DNA from: Bradyrhizobium sp. CCGUVB1N3
GTDB lineage: Bacteria > Pseudomonadota > Alphaproteobacteria > Rhizobiales > Xanthobacteraceae
Reading direction: 5' to 3'
NCBI RefSeq assembly: GCF_024199925.1
Contig: NZ_JANADR010000001.1
Coordinates: 9,055,501 to 9,119,500, forward strand
Length of the DNA stretch: 64,000 bases
Part shown: positions 26,637-38,235 of the stretch, one piece after another
Position numbering within the stretch: position 1 is the first letter of the stretch
How the letters are laid out: each line of letters starts with the position of its first letter
Notes under the pieces: generated by a model
Databases searched by the model: none
Told to the model about the DNA's origin: nothing
The model's input: only the letters and a program-made list of their open reading frames with translations
Position numbers and translations under genes: made by a program

Positions 26637-26672
26637 AGATTGTCCCTTGCGAAAGCCCCGAGATCACCTGCT

Positions 26673-28001
26673 GTGGACCATAACCCTGGTGACGGCCGAC
26701 AAGTCAAAGATGAACGTCGCGGCCTATTGGGGCTCGCGGCGATGGCCCTCGTCATAGGAGCAGCCACCGGATGCGTTGGGGCTATTTTCAGGCTTTTGCT
26801 CGCGCATGCAGATCGTCTGCGCGATGCGATGATCGCCTGGGCCTATGGCCACGCGATCTGGGGATTCTTGATTGTCGTCGGCGCGTGCGCTGTCGCAACC
26901 ATGGTTGCCGCGTGGATGGTCAGGCAATTCTCGCCACACGCTTCGGGCAGCGGCATTCCGCATGTCGAAGCTGTCTTGCACGAAGAGATTCCACCGGCTC
27001 CGTTTGGTCTGGTCCCAGTGAAATTCATCGGGGGGATACTGGCGATAGGCTCCGGGCTGGCGCTGGGCCGCGAGGGGCCGACCGTCCAGATGGGCGCTGG
27101 TATCGCGGTTTTCGCTGCGCGCGTCTGCCGGCTCTGCTGGGCGGACTCCCGAGTGCTGCTGGCGGCCGGCGCCGGCGCCGGCCTTGCAACGGCCTTCAAT
27201 GCGCCGATTGCCGGGCTCGTGTTTGTGCTGGAGGAGTTGGTGCAGAGGATCGAACACCGTGTTGCCATCGCCGCACTTGCAGCGCTGGCAACGGCGATCC
27301 CGGTCGCAAGGCTGCTTCTCGGTGACGCGCCCGACTTCCAGGTCGGGCCGCTGAGCTATCCCAGCGCTGAATCCGCCCCGCTGTTCTTTGCTCTAGGTGG
27401 CATCGCGGGCCTGTTGGCCGTCGCGTACAATCGCAGCCTGCTCGCGACCAGTGCAGGTCGGGACCAATTCGGGCGGCTACCGATCGAGCTCCGCGCCGGA
27501 TTGATTGGCGCAAGCGTCGGTATATTGGCCTGGTTCGCGCCCGAACTGGTCGGCGGTGGAGACCAGATCACGCAGCGCGCGCTGATCGGCCACGGGAGCG
27601 TAGTGATCGTAGGGGGCGCATTCCTGATCCGATTCGGGCTTGGCGCTCTCTCATACGCTGCCGGCACTCCCGGCGGACTGTTCGCACCCTTGCTCGTGCT
27701 GGGAGCCCAGTCTGGGCAGCTGTTCGGCGCGGCTTGCCGCCTTGCATTCCCAACGCTCGCGATCCCGCCGGAAGCATTTGCATTAGTGGGCATGGCCGCT
27801 TTCTTCACCGGCGTGGTACGTGCGCCGGTGACCGGCATTGTTCTGGTCGCCGAAATGACTGGTAACGTGACAATGCTGCTGCCGATGCTGGGCGCCTGCT
27901 TCATGGCGATGCTTCTACCCATGCTGCTCGGCAATGCACCGATCTACGATTCTCTGCGTGAGCATACACTGCGCTTGGAGCGGCAAATCAGACAGAGGTG
28001 A
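26673..28001 (+). CDS. ClC-family chloride/proton antiporter
   Basis: About 442 residues from a GTG at 26673. Signature motifs: GSGIPHVE, GREGPTVQMG (the gating glutamate) and GGLFAPLL. The EE pair in FVLEELVQR corresponds to the inner proton glutamate, so an exchanger is more likely than a channel. A longer frame begins at 26574 but its first 33 residues overlap the divergent gene and are not protein-like. No CBS domains. Confidence 0.88.
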   Translation: MDHNPGDGRQVKDERRGLLGLAAMALVIGAATGCVGAIFRLLLAHADRLRDAMIAWAYGHAIWGFLIVVGACAVATMVAAWMVRQFSPHASGSGIPHVEAVLHEEIPPAPFGLVPVKFIGGILAIGSGLALGREGPTVQMGAGIAVFAARVCRLCWADSRVLLAAGAGAGLATAFNAPIAGLVFVLEELVQRIEHRVAIAALAALATAIPVARLLLGDAPDFQVGPLSYPSAESAPLFFALGGIAGLLAVAYNRSLLATSAGRDQFGRLPIELRAGLIGASVGILAWFAPELVGGGDQITQRALIGHGSVVIVGGAFLIRFGLGALSYAAGTPGGLFAPLLVLGAQSGQLFGAACRLAFPTLAIPPEAFALVGMAAFFTGVVRAPVTGIVLVAEMTGNVTMLLPMLGACFMAMLLPMLLGNAPIYDSLREHTLRLERQIRQR

Positions 28002-28092
28002 CCGCTGAAGACTAACAAATCGTCGAAAGTCATATCGCACTCGATGCCCGCTTATTGCCCGGGTTCGAAGCCGTAATTGCGAGCCTGGGAAT

Positions 28093-28470
28093 TCACTTCG
28101 GAAACAGCCTGTCCCGGATGTAGCGCGACGTCGGTGTCAATCTGAGCCCTCGCGGCTTGCACCAGGCCGCCTTGTCGATCTCCTTCTTGTCTCCGATCTT
28201 CAGCCTGCCGGACGCGTTCTTCGTCAGGAAAATCGCATCGCTCATCTTCCGCCCGGATCGGCGGTTTTTCCGCCTCACTTCTCTCCAGAGCTTCAACGGA
28301 CCGTGTTTCAGGTTCGGCAATTCTTCCCTGATCTCGCGGCGCAGGCACTTCCTGTCACTCTCACCTGCACGCTTGCGGCCGCCCGGAAACATCCAGAGCT
28401 TATCGCGCCGTCGTCTGACCAGGAGCACGCGCCCCTTCTTTGCCGCAACGAGTTTGGAGGACTTTGCCAT
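28093..28470 (-). CDS. Nudix hydrolase
   Basis: 125 residues. The Nudix box is GGRKRAGESDRKCLRREIREELPN-like, i.e. G, five residues, E, seven residues, REIREEL, which binds the metal and pyrophosphate. The N-terminus is basic (MAKSSKLVAAKKGRVLLVRRRR). Possible substrates include diphosphoinositol or oxidised nucleotides; the sequence does not settle this. It converges with the ClC gene. Confidence 0.88.
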   Translation of the reverse strand: MAKSSKLVAAKKGRVLLVRRRRDKLWMFPGGRKRAGESDRKCLRREIREELPNLKHGPLKLWREVRRKNRRSGRKMSDAIFLTKNASGRLKIGDKKEIDKAAWCKPRGLRLTPTSRYIRDRLFPK

Positions 28471-28717
28471 GATCCCTGCGAATCGATTGCACCAATGAGC
28501 ATCAGTCTAGACCGGTCGGTTCGGCCTACAATAACGGGCGATGCGTTTGCGACCCTGTATTAACCCGGTATTGGCCTGGCCGGAGCGTGACCAAGTTTGC
28601 CCCTAGCGCTCTCGATACACCAGTGACGCATCACGATCTTCCCCGAACTTCACTTCTCAAATCGGCCCTGACCCGCCATTGTGCCGGTCGGAAACGAATG
28701 GAAGTGGAGCAGAACCC

Positions 28718-30181
28718 ATGCCGGACAAGGTCTCGCGTCGCCAGTTTGCGAAGATCGCGGGGCTGTCCGCAGCGGGGATCGCAGCCCCCGGACAATCCCT
28801 CGAGGCGAAGCCGGCGGCGGCGCCGCGCCCGGCGGGAGGCTTTCCGCCGGGCTTCCTCTGGGGCACGGCGACCTCGTCCTACCAGGTCGAGGGCGCGGTC
28901 AACGAGGACGGGCGAGGGCCCTCGATCTGGGACAGTTTTACCCGCGTCGCCGGCAAGATCGAGGACGGCACCAATGGCGACCGGGCCAATGAGCATTACC
29001 ATCGCTACAAGGACGACATCGCGCTGATCAAGGAGCTCGGCTGCAAGGCCTATCGTTTCTCGGTTGCCTGGCCGCGGGTGTTTCCGGATGGCGACGGCAA
29101 GCCGAACCCGAAGGGGCTCGACTTCTACAATCGCCTGATCGATGAGCTCCTGACCAACGGCATCGAGCCGTGGCTCACTCTTTATCATTGGGACCTGCCG
29201 CAATCGCTGCAGGATCGTTTCGGCGGCTGGCGCTCGGCCGAGACCTGCAAGGCGTTCGGCGATTATGCGGCCTATGTCGCGCGGCACCTGACCGATCGCG
29301 TCAAGAACGTGTTCACGCTGAACGAGAGCGGCAGGTTCGTCTATTTCGGCTACGGCATCGGCATCGACGCGCCGGGGCTGACGCTGTCGCAGGCCGAGGT
29401 GAACCAGGTCAGGCACAACACCGCGCTGGCGCACGGGCTCGCGGTGCAGGCGGTCCGCGGCTCCGGTCGCCGCGGCACGAGGGTCGGGCCGGCCGAGAAC
29501 ATCGATACCTGCATTCCGGCGATCGACACACCCGAGAACGTCCGCGCCACCGAGATCGCGCTGCGCGAGATGAACGCGAGCTATCTCAACGTGATCATGG
29601 AGGGCAAGTATACCGACGCCTTCCTGAAATTCGCAGGCGCCAACGCGCCGAAATACACCGATGCGGAGCTGAAGATCATCTCCTCGCCGGTCGATTTCCT
29701 CGGCCTCAACATATACGCGCCGCAGAACTATGTCGTGGCCTCCGACAAGGGCGCCGGCTTCTCGCTGCTGCCGATCCCAAAATCGTTTCCGCACATGAAT
29801 TCGGACTGGCTGCGCGTCGGCCCCGAGACGATCTACTGGGTGCCGAAACTTGCGGCGAAGATCTGGAAGACGGGTGCGATCTATATCAGCGAGAACGGCG
29901 CCTCCGGCGACGATCAGGTCACCGCGGACGGCAAGATTTTCGACACCGATCGCATCATGTTTTTGCGCAACTACCTCGCCCAGCTCGAGCGCGCGACGGC
30001 GGAGGGCGTGCCGGTCAAGGGCTATTTCCTCTGGAGCCTGATGGACAATTTCGAGTGGGTGTTCGGGCTCAACAAGCGCTTCGGCCTCTATCACGTGAAC
30101 TTCGACACCCAGGTCCGTACGCCAAAACTCAGCGCGAGCTTTTATCGCAACGTAATCGCGAGGAACGCAGCGGGGGCGTGA
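28718..30181 (+). CDS. Tat-exported family 1 glycoside hydrolase (beta-glucosidase)
   Basis: 487 residues. The N-terminus SRRQFAKIAGLSAAGIAAPG is a twin-arginine signal, unusual for GH1 enzymes, which are mostly cytosolic. The GH1 body shows FLWGTATSSYQVEGA, the acid/base Glu in TLNES and the nucleophile Glu in YISENGAS, with SLMDNFEW near the end. In the usual TFNEP the Pro after the acid/base Glu is replaced by Ser. ATG 28718 is preferred over an upstream in-frame codon because it begins directly with the signal. Confidence 0.88.
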   Translation: MPDKVSRRQFAKIAGLSAAGIAAPGQSLEAKPAAAPRPAGGFPPGFLWGTATSSYQVEGAVNEDGRGPSIWDSFTRVAGKIEDGTNGDRANEHYHRYKDDIALIKELGCKAYRFSVAWPRVFPDGDGKPNPKGLDFYNRLIDELLTNGIEPWLTLYHWDLPQSLQDRFGGWRSAETCKAFGDYAAYVARHLTDRVKNVFTLNESGRFVYFGYGIGIDAPGLTLSQAEVNQVRHNTALAHGLAVQAVRGSGRRGTRVGPAENIDTCIPAIDTPENVRATEIALREMNASYLNVIMEGKYTDAFLKFAGANAPKYTDAELKIISSPVDFLGLNIYAPQNYVVASDKGAGFSLLPIPKSFPHMNSDWLRVGPETIYWVPKLAAKIWKTGAIYISENGASGDDQVTADGKIFDTDRIMFLRNYLAQLERATAEGVPVKGYFLWSLMDNFEWVFGLNKRFGLYHVNFDTQVRTPKLSASFYRNVIARNAAGA

Positions 30182-30392
30182 GGTGGTGACCATTGCGTGT
30201 CGCCACCGATTTACCTCGACGTATCAAATGGTTTCGCGGAACGGCCGTGCGCCGTCCGGCAGCCGCGTTTCTACTTTGCATGGGGTTGTTTTTCAGTCTT
30301 TTGCGGCAGGGCAGTCCGGCCGGACCCGATTGACTCCGCTCCGCCCCTGATTCAAAACCGCCCTCAACAGCCAAGAACAAGAGGATAACGCC

Positions 30393-31625
30393 ATGGTTGA
30401 CGCGCTGATCATCGATGCCTGTCGGACGCCGCGCGGGGTGGGCAAGGCCGGCAAGGGGGCGCTGTCGGGGATCCATCCGCAGCAATTGGGCGCCACCGTG
30501 CTGCGAGCGCTCGCCGATCGCACCGGCATCAACACCGCAGATGTCGACGACATCGTCTGGGGCTGTAGCGCACAGGTCGCAACGCAAAGCGGCGACCTCG
30601 GGCGGATGTCGGCGCTCGATGCCGGCTACGACGTGCGCGCCAGCGCGGTGACGCTCGACCGCTTCTGTGGCTCCGGCATCACCAGCGTCAATATGGCCGC
30701 GGCCTCGATCATGGCAGGCGCGGAAGATCTCGTCATCGCCGGCGGCTGTGAGATGATGTCGATGGAGGGACGGCGCGGCGGCGGTCCCATGATGATGGAC
30801 TCTGGCAATCTGCGCCTGCGCGCGCGGCATCCGCAGTCGCATCAGGGCGTCTGTGCGGATGCGATCGCGACCATGGAAGGCATCACGCGGCACGATGTCG
30901 ACGCGCTCGGGCTGGAGAGCCAGAAGCGCGCGGCGCATGCGATGGCGAATGGGCACTTCAAGAAGAGCCTCGTTCCCGTCTACCGCGAGGACGGCAGCCT
31001 CGCGCTCGACCACGAGGAGTATCCGCGGCCGCAGACCACGATGGAGGGCCTTAGCAGCCTCAAGCCGGCATTCCCTGCGATCGCGGACTATGCGCTCGAC
31101 GACAAGGGGACGACCTATCGCGGCCTGATCCTGCAACAATATCCGGACCTCAAGATCGACTTCGTGCATCACGCCGGCAATTCCTCCGGCGTCGTCGATG
31201 GCGCCGCCGCGATCCTGCTGGCTTCGCCGGCCTATGCCAGGGCGCATGGGCTGAAGCCCCGCGCCCGCGTGGTCGCGATGGCCAACATGGGGGATTCGCC
31301 GACGCTGATGCTGAACGCGCCGGTGCCGGCGACCCGCAAGGTGCTGGCCAAGGCGAGGCTTGGCATCGACGACATCGATCTCTTCGAGATCAACGAGGCC
31401 TTTGCGGTGGTTGCGGAAAAATACATCCGCGACCTCAGGCTCGACCGCGCCAAGGTCAACGTCAACGGGGGCTCGATCGCGCTCGGCCACCCCATCGGCG
31501 CCACCGGCTCGATCCTGATCGGCACCATCCTCGACGAGCTCGAGCGGCGCGACCTGAAACGCGGCCTCGTCACCATGTGCGCGGCTGGCGGCATGGCGCC
31601 GGCGGTGATCATCGAGCGGGTCTAG
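30393..31625 (+). CDS. Acetyl-CoA C-acyltransferase (thiolase)
   Basis: 410 residues of the thiolase family. The acyl-accepting Cys lies in DRFCGSGITSVN, the His in GGSIALGHPIGATGS and the second Cys in MCAAGGMAPA (the family consensus CxGGGxG is altered to CAAGGMA). It catalyses reversible thiolytic cleavage or condensation of acyl-CoA in fatty-acid or PHB-type metabolism. AGAGGATAACGCC precedes the start. It stands alone, so the pathway is not clear. Confidence 0.92.
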   Translation: MVDALIIDACRTPRGVGKAGKGALSGIHPQQLGATVLRALADRTGINTADVDDIVWGCSAQVATQSGDLGRMSALDAGYDVRASAVTLDRFCGSGITSVNMAAASIMAGAEDLVIAGGCEMMSMEGRRGGGPMMMDSGNLRLRARHPQSHQGVCADAIATMEGITRHDVDALGLESQKRAAHAMANGHFKKSLVPVYREDGSLALDHEEYPRPQTTMEGLSSLKPAFPAIADYALDDKGTTYRGLILQQYPDLKIDFVHHAGNSSGVVDGAAAILLASPAYARAHGLKPRARVVAMANMGDSPTLMLNAPVPATRKVLAKARLGIDDIDLFEINEAFAVVAEKYIRDLRLDRAKVNVNGGSIALGHPIGATGSILIGTILDELERRDLKRGLVTMCAAGGMAPAVIIERV

Positions 31626-31905
31626 CCTTCTTTTACAGCGTGAATCGCGCTCCTCCTTGCACAAAGAGGGCTGTCGTCGCTTGTCGAGAGCATGGAATCA
31701 GCTTTAGCAAGGGCGTCGCGGGCCTTTGAAATAAGGCAAAAAGCGCTGTTCTGGCGGCCACCCACTCTGGAAGTGGCTAAAAAAGCAGGGTTTTTGTCAC
31801 AGCGGGACAAAAAAGCCCGTAATTTCTCGACAAAACTGTGCAGAAGGCTATAGGCCTTCAACGGTTGGTCTAATATGCAACCGGCAACGAATCAGAGGAG
31901 ACACG

Positions 31906-32208
31906 ATGCCAACCCAACTGTCCAAATCGCAGCTGATCGAAAAGATCGCGACTGCCACCGAGCTTTCCAAGCGCGACGTCAAGAACGTCATGGAGACCTT
32001 GACGGACGTCGGCCACAAGGAGCTCAAGAAGAACGGCCTCTTCCTGGTGCCGGGCTTCGCCAAGTTCGTGGTCATCAAGAAGCCCGCGACCAAGGCGCGC
32101 AAGGGTACCAACCCGTTCACGGGTGAAGAGATGATGTTCAAGGCCAAGCCGGCCCGGAAGATCGTCCGCGCACGGCCCGTGAAGGCCGCCAAGGACGCCG
32201 TGGCCTAA
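31906..32208 (+). CDS. HU-family DNA-binding protein
   Basis: 100 residues with the HU/IHF fold (LSKSQLIEKIATATELSKRD) and the DNA-binding arm region KARKGTNPFTGEE, which matches the family's arm (GRNPxTGE). The basic C-terminal tail (ARKIVRARPVKAAK) extends the usual 90 residues. AGAGGAG precedes the ATG. A strong terminator follows. Confidence 0.95.
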   Translation: MPTQLSKSQLIEKIATATELSKRDVKNVMETLTDVGHKELKKNGLFLVPGFAKFVVIKKPATKARKGTNPFTGEEMMFKAKPARKIVRARPVKAAKDAVA

Positions 32209-32219
32209 CGGCTAAAAGC

Positions 32220-32252
32220 AAAGGCCCCCTCCACAAGAGGGGGCCTTTTGTT
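32220..32252 (+). terminator. Rho-independent terminator of HU gene
   Basis: AAGGCCCCCTC pairs with GAGGGGGCCTT around a short CACAA loop, followed by TTTGTTTT. It begins 12 bases after the HU stop. Confidence 0.9.
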
Positions 32253-32282
32253 TTGAGGTGCCACAGGGGTGAGGCGGAGGGG

Positions 32283-32438
32283 TCAGCCCCTGCGGTATCT
32301 GGCTTTGACCCGTACGGGCTGAAGCTGACCGCGCGGCGCGGGGATCTGCTCCCGGAGCCGGCCGATCGCACGATCGAGCCATTGCCGCAGCCGCTGCACA
32401 GTCCGCCTCGTCTTTGTTCTTTTCAACGCCATCGTCAT
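32283..32438 (-). CDS. Possible small basic protein at the end of the hsp20-lon operon
   Basis: 51 residues, MTMALKRTKTRRTVQRLRQW... to the stop at 32283-32285, strongly Arg/Lys-rich with W20. It starts 8 bases after the lon stop, with GAGTGAAAATGGTG upstream (weak ribosome site). The frame is open and the composition looks like a small DNA- or RNA-binding protein. It could also be chance; no homologue is recalled. Confidence 0.35.
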   Translation of the reverse strand: MTMALKRTKTRRTVQRLRQWLDRAIGRLREQIPAPRGQLQPVRVKARYRRG

Positions 32439-32446
32439 CACCATTT

Positions 32447-34831
<2,385 letters not shown>

Positions 34832-34839
34832 GGTCGACC

Positions 34840-35256
34840 TCAAGCGGATTTGGCGAGGCGCAACGCGACGCAGCCATCCATCACGAAACGGCTGATGGCA
34901 TAGCGCCCCGTAGGCAAGGCAATGCGGCGCTCGAAACGCCCTTGCGGCAGCTCGAGCCGGTGAATGCGGGCGTTGCGCAGCTCCGGCGGCAGCGTGCGCC
35001 GGCCCGAGATGACGAGCACGCCGTCATGGATCACCGTTTCGACATTGTCGGGATCGACGCCGGGAAGGGCGACGAGGATCAGGAGCTCCCGGTCGGTCTC
35101 CAGCACGTCGATCGGCGGCTCCCAGCAGGACTCCTGGCGGCCGAACTGCTGGCGCAGCCGCTCGCCGCGGTTGAGCTGCTCCAGGGCTTCGGAAAGCATC
35201 CAGTCGAGGGGATTTTTGGGTTGCATGGCGCGGGCTCTGGAATGGAAAGCCTGCAT
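34840..35256 (-). CDS. Small heat-shock protein, Hsp20/alpha-crystallin family
   Basis: 138 residues, with the alpha-crystallin core from about WEPPIDVLETDRELLILVALPG through LPQGRFERRIALPTG and RFVMDGCVALRLA. It holds unfolded proteins for refolding. The ATG at 35256 has GGGAGG eight bases upstream; the later ATG at 35226 has none. It precedes lon with an 8-base gap, so chaperone and protease are made together. I looked for a ROSE thermosensor in the leader and saw no clear anti-Shine-Dalgarno stem. Confidence 0.88.
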   Translation of the reverse strand: MQAFHSRARAMQPKNPLDWMLSEALEQLNRGERLRQQFGRQESCWEPPIDVLETDRELLILVALPGVDPDNVETVIHDGVLVISGRRTLPPELRNARIHRLELPQGRFERRIALPTGRYAISRFVMDGCVALRLAKSA

Positions 35257-35413
35257 ATGGTGGGCCTCCCGCAAAAATCCAGCGCGCCTGCCGGGTAGCG
35301 GTTGGCCCGTCTGCTTCGCGATCGTTCCCGCGCTGATTTCCCAAAGCGGCTGCGTTGGGCTAAGCCGGTCGCAACGTCATCGTTCCCTGCATGTGGTGAG
35401 GAGATGGCCACGC

Positions 35414-36040
35414 ATGCTCGATCTTGCCCTGTCGGCGTTTGTCACCCTGCTGCTGGTGGTGGATCCCGTCGGCCTCGTGCCGGCCTTCCTGGCCGCGACC
35501 GCCGGCATGCCGGAAGCGGTCAAGCGTACCGTCGCCTGGCGGGCACCACTCATCGCGGCTTCGATCCTGGTCGTGATCGCGCTGATCGGAAACTGGTTGT
35601 TGCGCCAGCTTGGGATCGGCATCCCGGCGTTTCAGATCGCCGGCGGGCTGCTGTTGTTCGGCGTGTCGTACCGCATGATCTTCGGCGACCGGCCTCACCG
35701 CGAGGCGCGCGAGGCCGACAAGGCGCTGTCCGAGCACGCCTCCGACGTCGCGGTGTTTCCGCTCGCGATCCCCATGATGGCCGGCCCCGGCGCGATCGCG
35801 ACCACGCTGCTGCTCTCGGGCGACGCCGGCAACGCCGCCCGGCTCGGCATCAACATCGCGGTCATCCTGTTGGTCTGCCTGCTCTGCATGATCTGCTTTG
35901 CCGCCTCGACCCTGATCGCGCGCACGCTGGGGCGGACCGGCAATGCCGTGCTCTCGCGCCTGCTCGGCATCCTGCTTGCGGCCTATTCGGTGCAGTTCGT
36001 GCTGAACGGCATCGCTGCGGTCCGCGCCAGCCTGTCGTGA
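35414..36040 (+). CDS. MarC-family integral membrane protein
   Basis: 208 residues with six hydrophobic segments. Family features include VVDPVGLVPAFLA near the start, FQIAGGLLLF and FPLAIPMMAGPGAIATTLL. It begins at ATG 35414 with TGAGGAGATGG upstream. It is divergent from hsp20. MarC proteins are inner-membrane proteins of unclear function (sometimes placed with NAAT amino-acid transporters). Confidence 0.88.
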   Translation: MLDLALSAFVTLLLVVDPVGLVPAFLAATAGMPEAVKRTVAWRAPLIAASILVVIALIGNWLLRQLGIGIPAFQIAGGLLLFGVSYRMIFGDRPHREAREADKALSEHASDVAVFPLAIPMMAGPGAIATTLLLSGDAGNAARLGINIAVILLVCLLCMICFAASTLIARTLGRTGNAVLSRLLGILLAAYSVQFVLNGIAAVRASLS

Positions 36041-36258
36041 GATCAATATGTTGATTTTGTTGCAATTTTCGTGCGGCTCCCGGGCCGAACATACCGCCGT
36101 CCGCAATGCCGTTCGCTTTCTCTTGCGCAGCCTCATGGCTTTGACGTAACTCGGGTCGATAAGAGCGCGGAACGCGCGCATCGCCAGGATGCCGATCCCG
36201 ATGACAACACAGCGCATGGCCGGCGACGGCACGGCCGAAAAATAGAAGAGCCTCGCCA

Positions 36259-38070
36259 GTGTTCGCGCGGATCAGGCACATCGTCGATCGGAAGAGATCG
36301 CACAAGGGATCGAACAAGGCATCGAACCGGATGCTGGTTCGCATCCGCGCCCTCCTGCGCAGCAATGAATTCTACCTGATCCCGCTCGCGCTTCTAATCG
36401 GCGTCGCCACCGGCGGCGTCGTGACACTGATGGCCGAGATCGCGCAGATCGCGCACGTTCTGATCTTCGGCATTCCCGTCGACGTTCGGCTCTCCGCCAA
36501 TGCCTATGTCAGCCCATGGGCGGCGCTGGTCGCGCCCGCGCTCGGCGGACTGGCGCTCGGCATGATGGAATGGTCGCGGCGGCGGCTGAAGATCTCCAGC
36601 GCTGTCGACCCGATCGAGGCCAACGCGTTGCGTGGCGGCAATCTATCCCTGCGCGACAGCGTGGTGGTCTCGAGCCAGACATTGATCTCCAACGGCTGCG
36701 GCGCCTCCGTCGGCCTCGAGGCCGGCTATACCCAGATCGGCTCCGGCATCGCTTCGCTGCTCGGTCAGTTCTTCAACCTCCGGCGCAACGATCTCCGCCT
36801 GATCGTCGGTTGCGGCGCCGCGGCCGCGATCGCGGCCGCCTTCGGCGCACCGATCACCGGTGCGTTCTATGCCTGCGAGCTGATTGTCGGTGTCTATGCG
36901 GTCGGCAGCGCCGCGCCGATCCTGGCAGCCTCGCTCGCGGGCGCGCTGACCGCGCAGTGGCTCGGCGGCGCGCCGTACTCCATCGAGATACCGAAGGTGA
37001 GCACGGTCGGCATCGAGCAATATCTGGCGCTGATCGGGCTCGCGCTCGTCACCGGCGGCGTGGGCATCGCCGTGATGCGCTCCTCCTCGACGTTCGAGCG
37101 GCTGTTCACCTGGCTACCGGTCTGGCTGCGTCCGGTGATCGGCGGCCTAATCGTCGGCTCCTTCGCGATCGCCACCCCGCAGGTGCTGGCGGCCGGCCAC
37201 GGCGCGATGGTGCTCGATCTGTTCCACGACATGACAATCGGTCTGATCGCGCTGATCATCGCCCTCAAGCTGACGGCGTGTCTGATTTCGCTGGCATCGG
37301 GGTTCCGCGGCGGCCTGTTCTTCGCCTCGCTGTTCGTCGGCAGCCTGATCGGTAAATTCTTCGCAGCGGTGCTCCTGCTGATCAGCCCGAACTTCGCGAT
37401 CGATCCGCTGGTTGCGATGATCACGGGCATGGCGTCGCTCGGGGTTGCCATCGTCGGCGGTCCGCTGACGATGTCATTTCTGGTGCTGGAGATGACGCGC
37501 AATGTCGACGTCACCGCCGTGGTGCTGGCGGGCTGCATCGTCACCTCGATCTGCGTGCGCTTCATGTTCGGCCATTCCTTCTCGACCTGGCGCCTGCATC
37601 TGCGCGGCGAGACCATCCGCAGCGCCAACGATGTCGGCTGGCTGCGCAACCTCACGGTCGAGCGGATGATGCGGAGCGACGTCGGCAAGGTGCCGTCCTC
37701 GACGACGATCGCTGCCACAAGGCGCGAATTCGCGCTCGGCTCGCGACCGGGCATCGTCGTGGTCAACAACGCGGACGAATATGTCGGCCTCGTCATGCTG
37801 CCCGACCTGTTCTCGAGCGACCTCGACACCATTTCCGACGACATCCAGGTGATCGAGCTCGCCCGCTACACGGACATCGTGCTGATCCCGGAAATGAACG
37901 TAAAAAGCGCGATGGCGGTGTTCGACGAAGCCGAGGCGGAGATGCTGGCGGTGGTCGAATCCGCCGACGGCCGCAAGGTGATCGGCTTCCTCACCGAGAC
38001 CTTCGCCCGCCGCCGCTATGTCGAGGAGATCGACAAGGCCACGCGCGGCGTGCTGGGGGCGTTGTCGTAA
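36259..38070 (+). CDS. ClC-family chloride channel with C-terminal CBS domains
   Basis: 603 residues: a ClC membrane domain (residues about 35-440) and a pair of CBS-like segments (about 470-600). The signature positions differ from the first ClC: the GREGP motif becomes GLEAGYTQIG, and RGGLFFASLF stands in for GGxFxP. The loss of the usual RE pair suggests altered gating or transport stoichiometry. The start is GTG 36259. Confidence 0.85.
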   Translation: MFARIRHIVDRKRSHKGSNKASNRMLVRIRALLRSNEFYLIPLALLIGVATGGVVTLMAEIAQIAHVLIFGIPVDVRLSANAYVSPWAALVAPALGGLALGMMEWSRRRLKISSAVDPIEANALRGGNLSLRDSVVVSSQTLISNGCGASVGLEAGYTQIGSGIASLLGQFFNLRRNDLRLIVGCGAAAAIAAAFGAPITGAFYACELIVGVYAVGSAAPILAASLAGALTAQWLGGAPYSIEIPKVSTVGIEQYLALIGLALVTGGVGIAVMRSSSTFERLFTWLPVWLRPVIGGLIVGSFAIATPQVLAAGHGAMVLDLFHDMTIGLIALIIALKLTACLISLASGFRGGLFFASLFVGSLIGKFFAAVLLLISPNFAIDPLVAMITGMASLGVAIVGGPLTMSFLVLEMTRNVDVTAVVLAGCIVTSICVRFMFGHSFSTWRLHLRGETIRSANDVGWLRNLTVERMMRSDVGKVPSSTTIAATRREFALGSRPGIVVVNNADEYVGLVMLPDLFSSDLDTISDDIQVIELARYTDIVLIPEMNVKSAMAVFDEAEAEMLAVVESADGRKVIGFLTETFARRRYVEEIDKATRGVLGALS

Positions 38071-38235
38071 GACCAGCGGTATCGGGGGAGGGGAGGCCGC
38101 GGCGCTCGCCTCGCCCCGGCCTCACACTTTCCATGATGGCGTCTTGCTTTGGACAAACCGCATTGGCGATGATCGGCTAAGCGGAAATGCGACGGACGCC
38201 CCTGGGGCGACATTGGGCTGGGGATAGGAGCGCCA

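Noticed and set aside
26574..26672. N-terminal extension of the first ClC protein
   Set aside because: The residues are unlike any ClC N-terminus and overlap the antisense membrane protein gene; a GTG at 26673 is preferred.
31827..31853. Sigma-70-like promoter TCGACA-15-CTATAG before HU
   Set aside because: Spacing is short and match is weak; not reported as a feature.
31622..31861. Minus-strand frame between the thiolase and HU genes
   Set aside because: It lies in the HU promoter area, with weak start context and no recognisable sequence.
35257..35413. Possible ROSE-type RNA thermosensor upstream of hsp20
   Set aside because: No conserved anti-Shine-Dalgarno stem could be drawn with the GGGAGG site; only a short GGGCC/GGCCC pairing.
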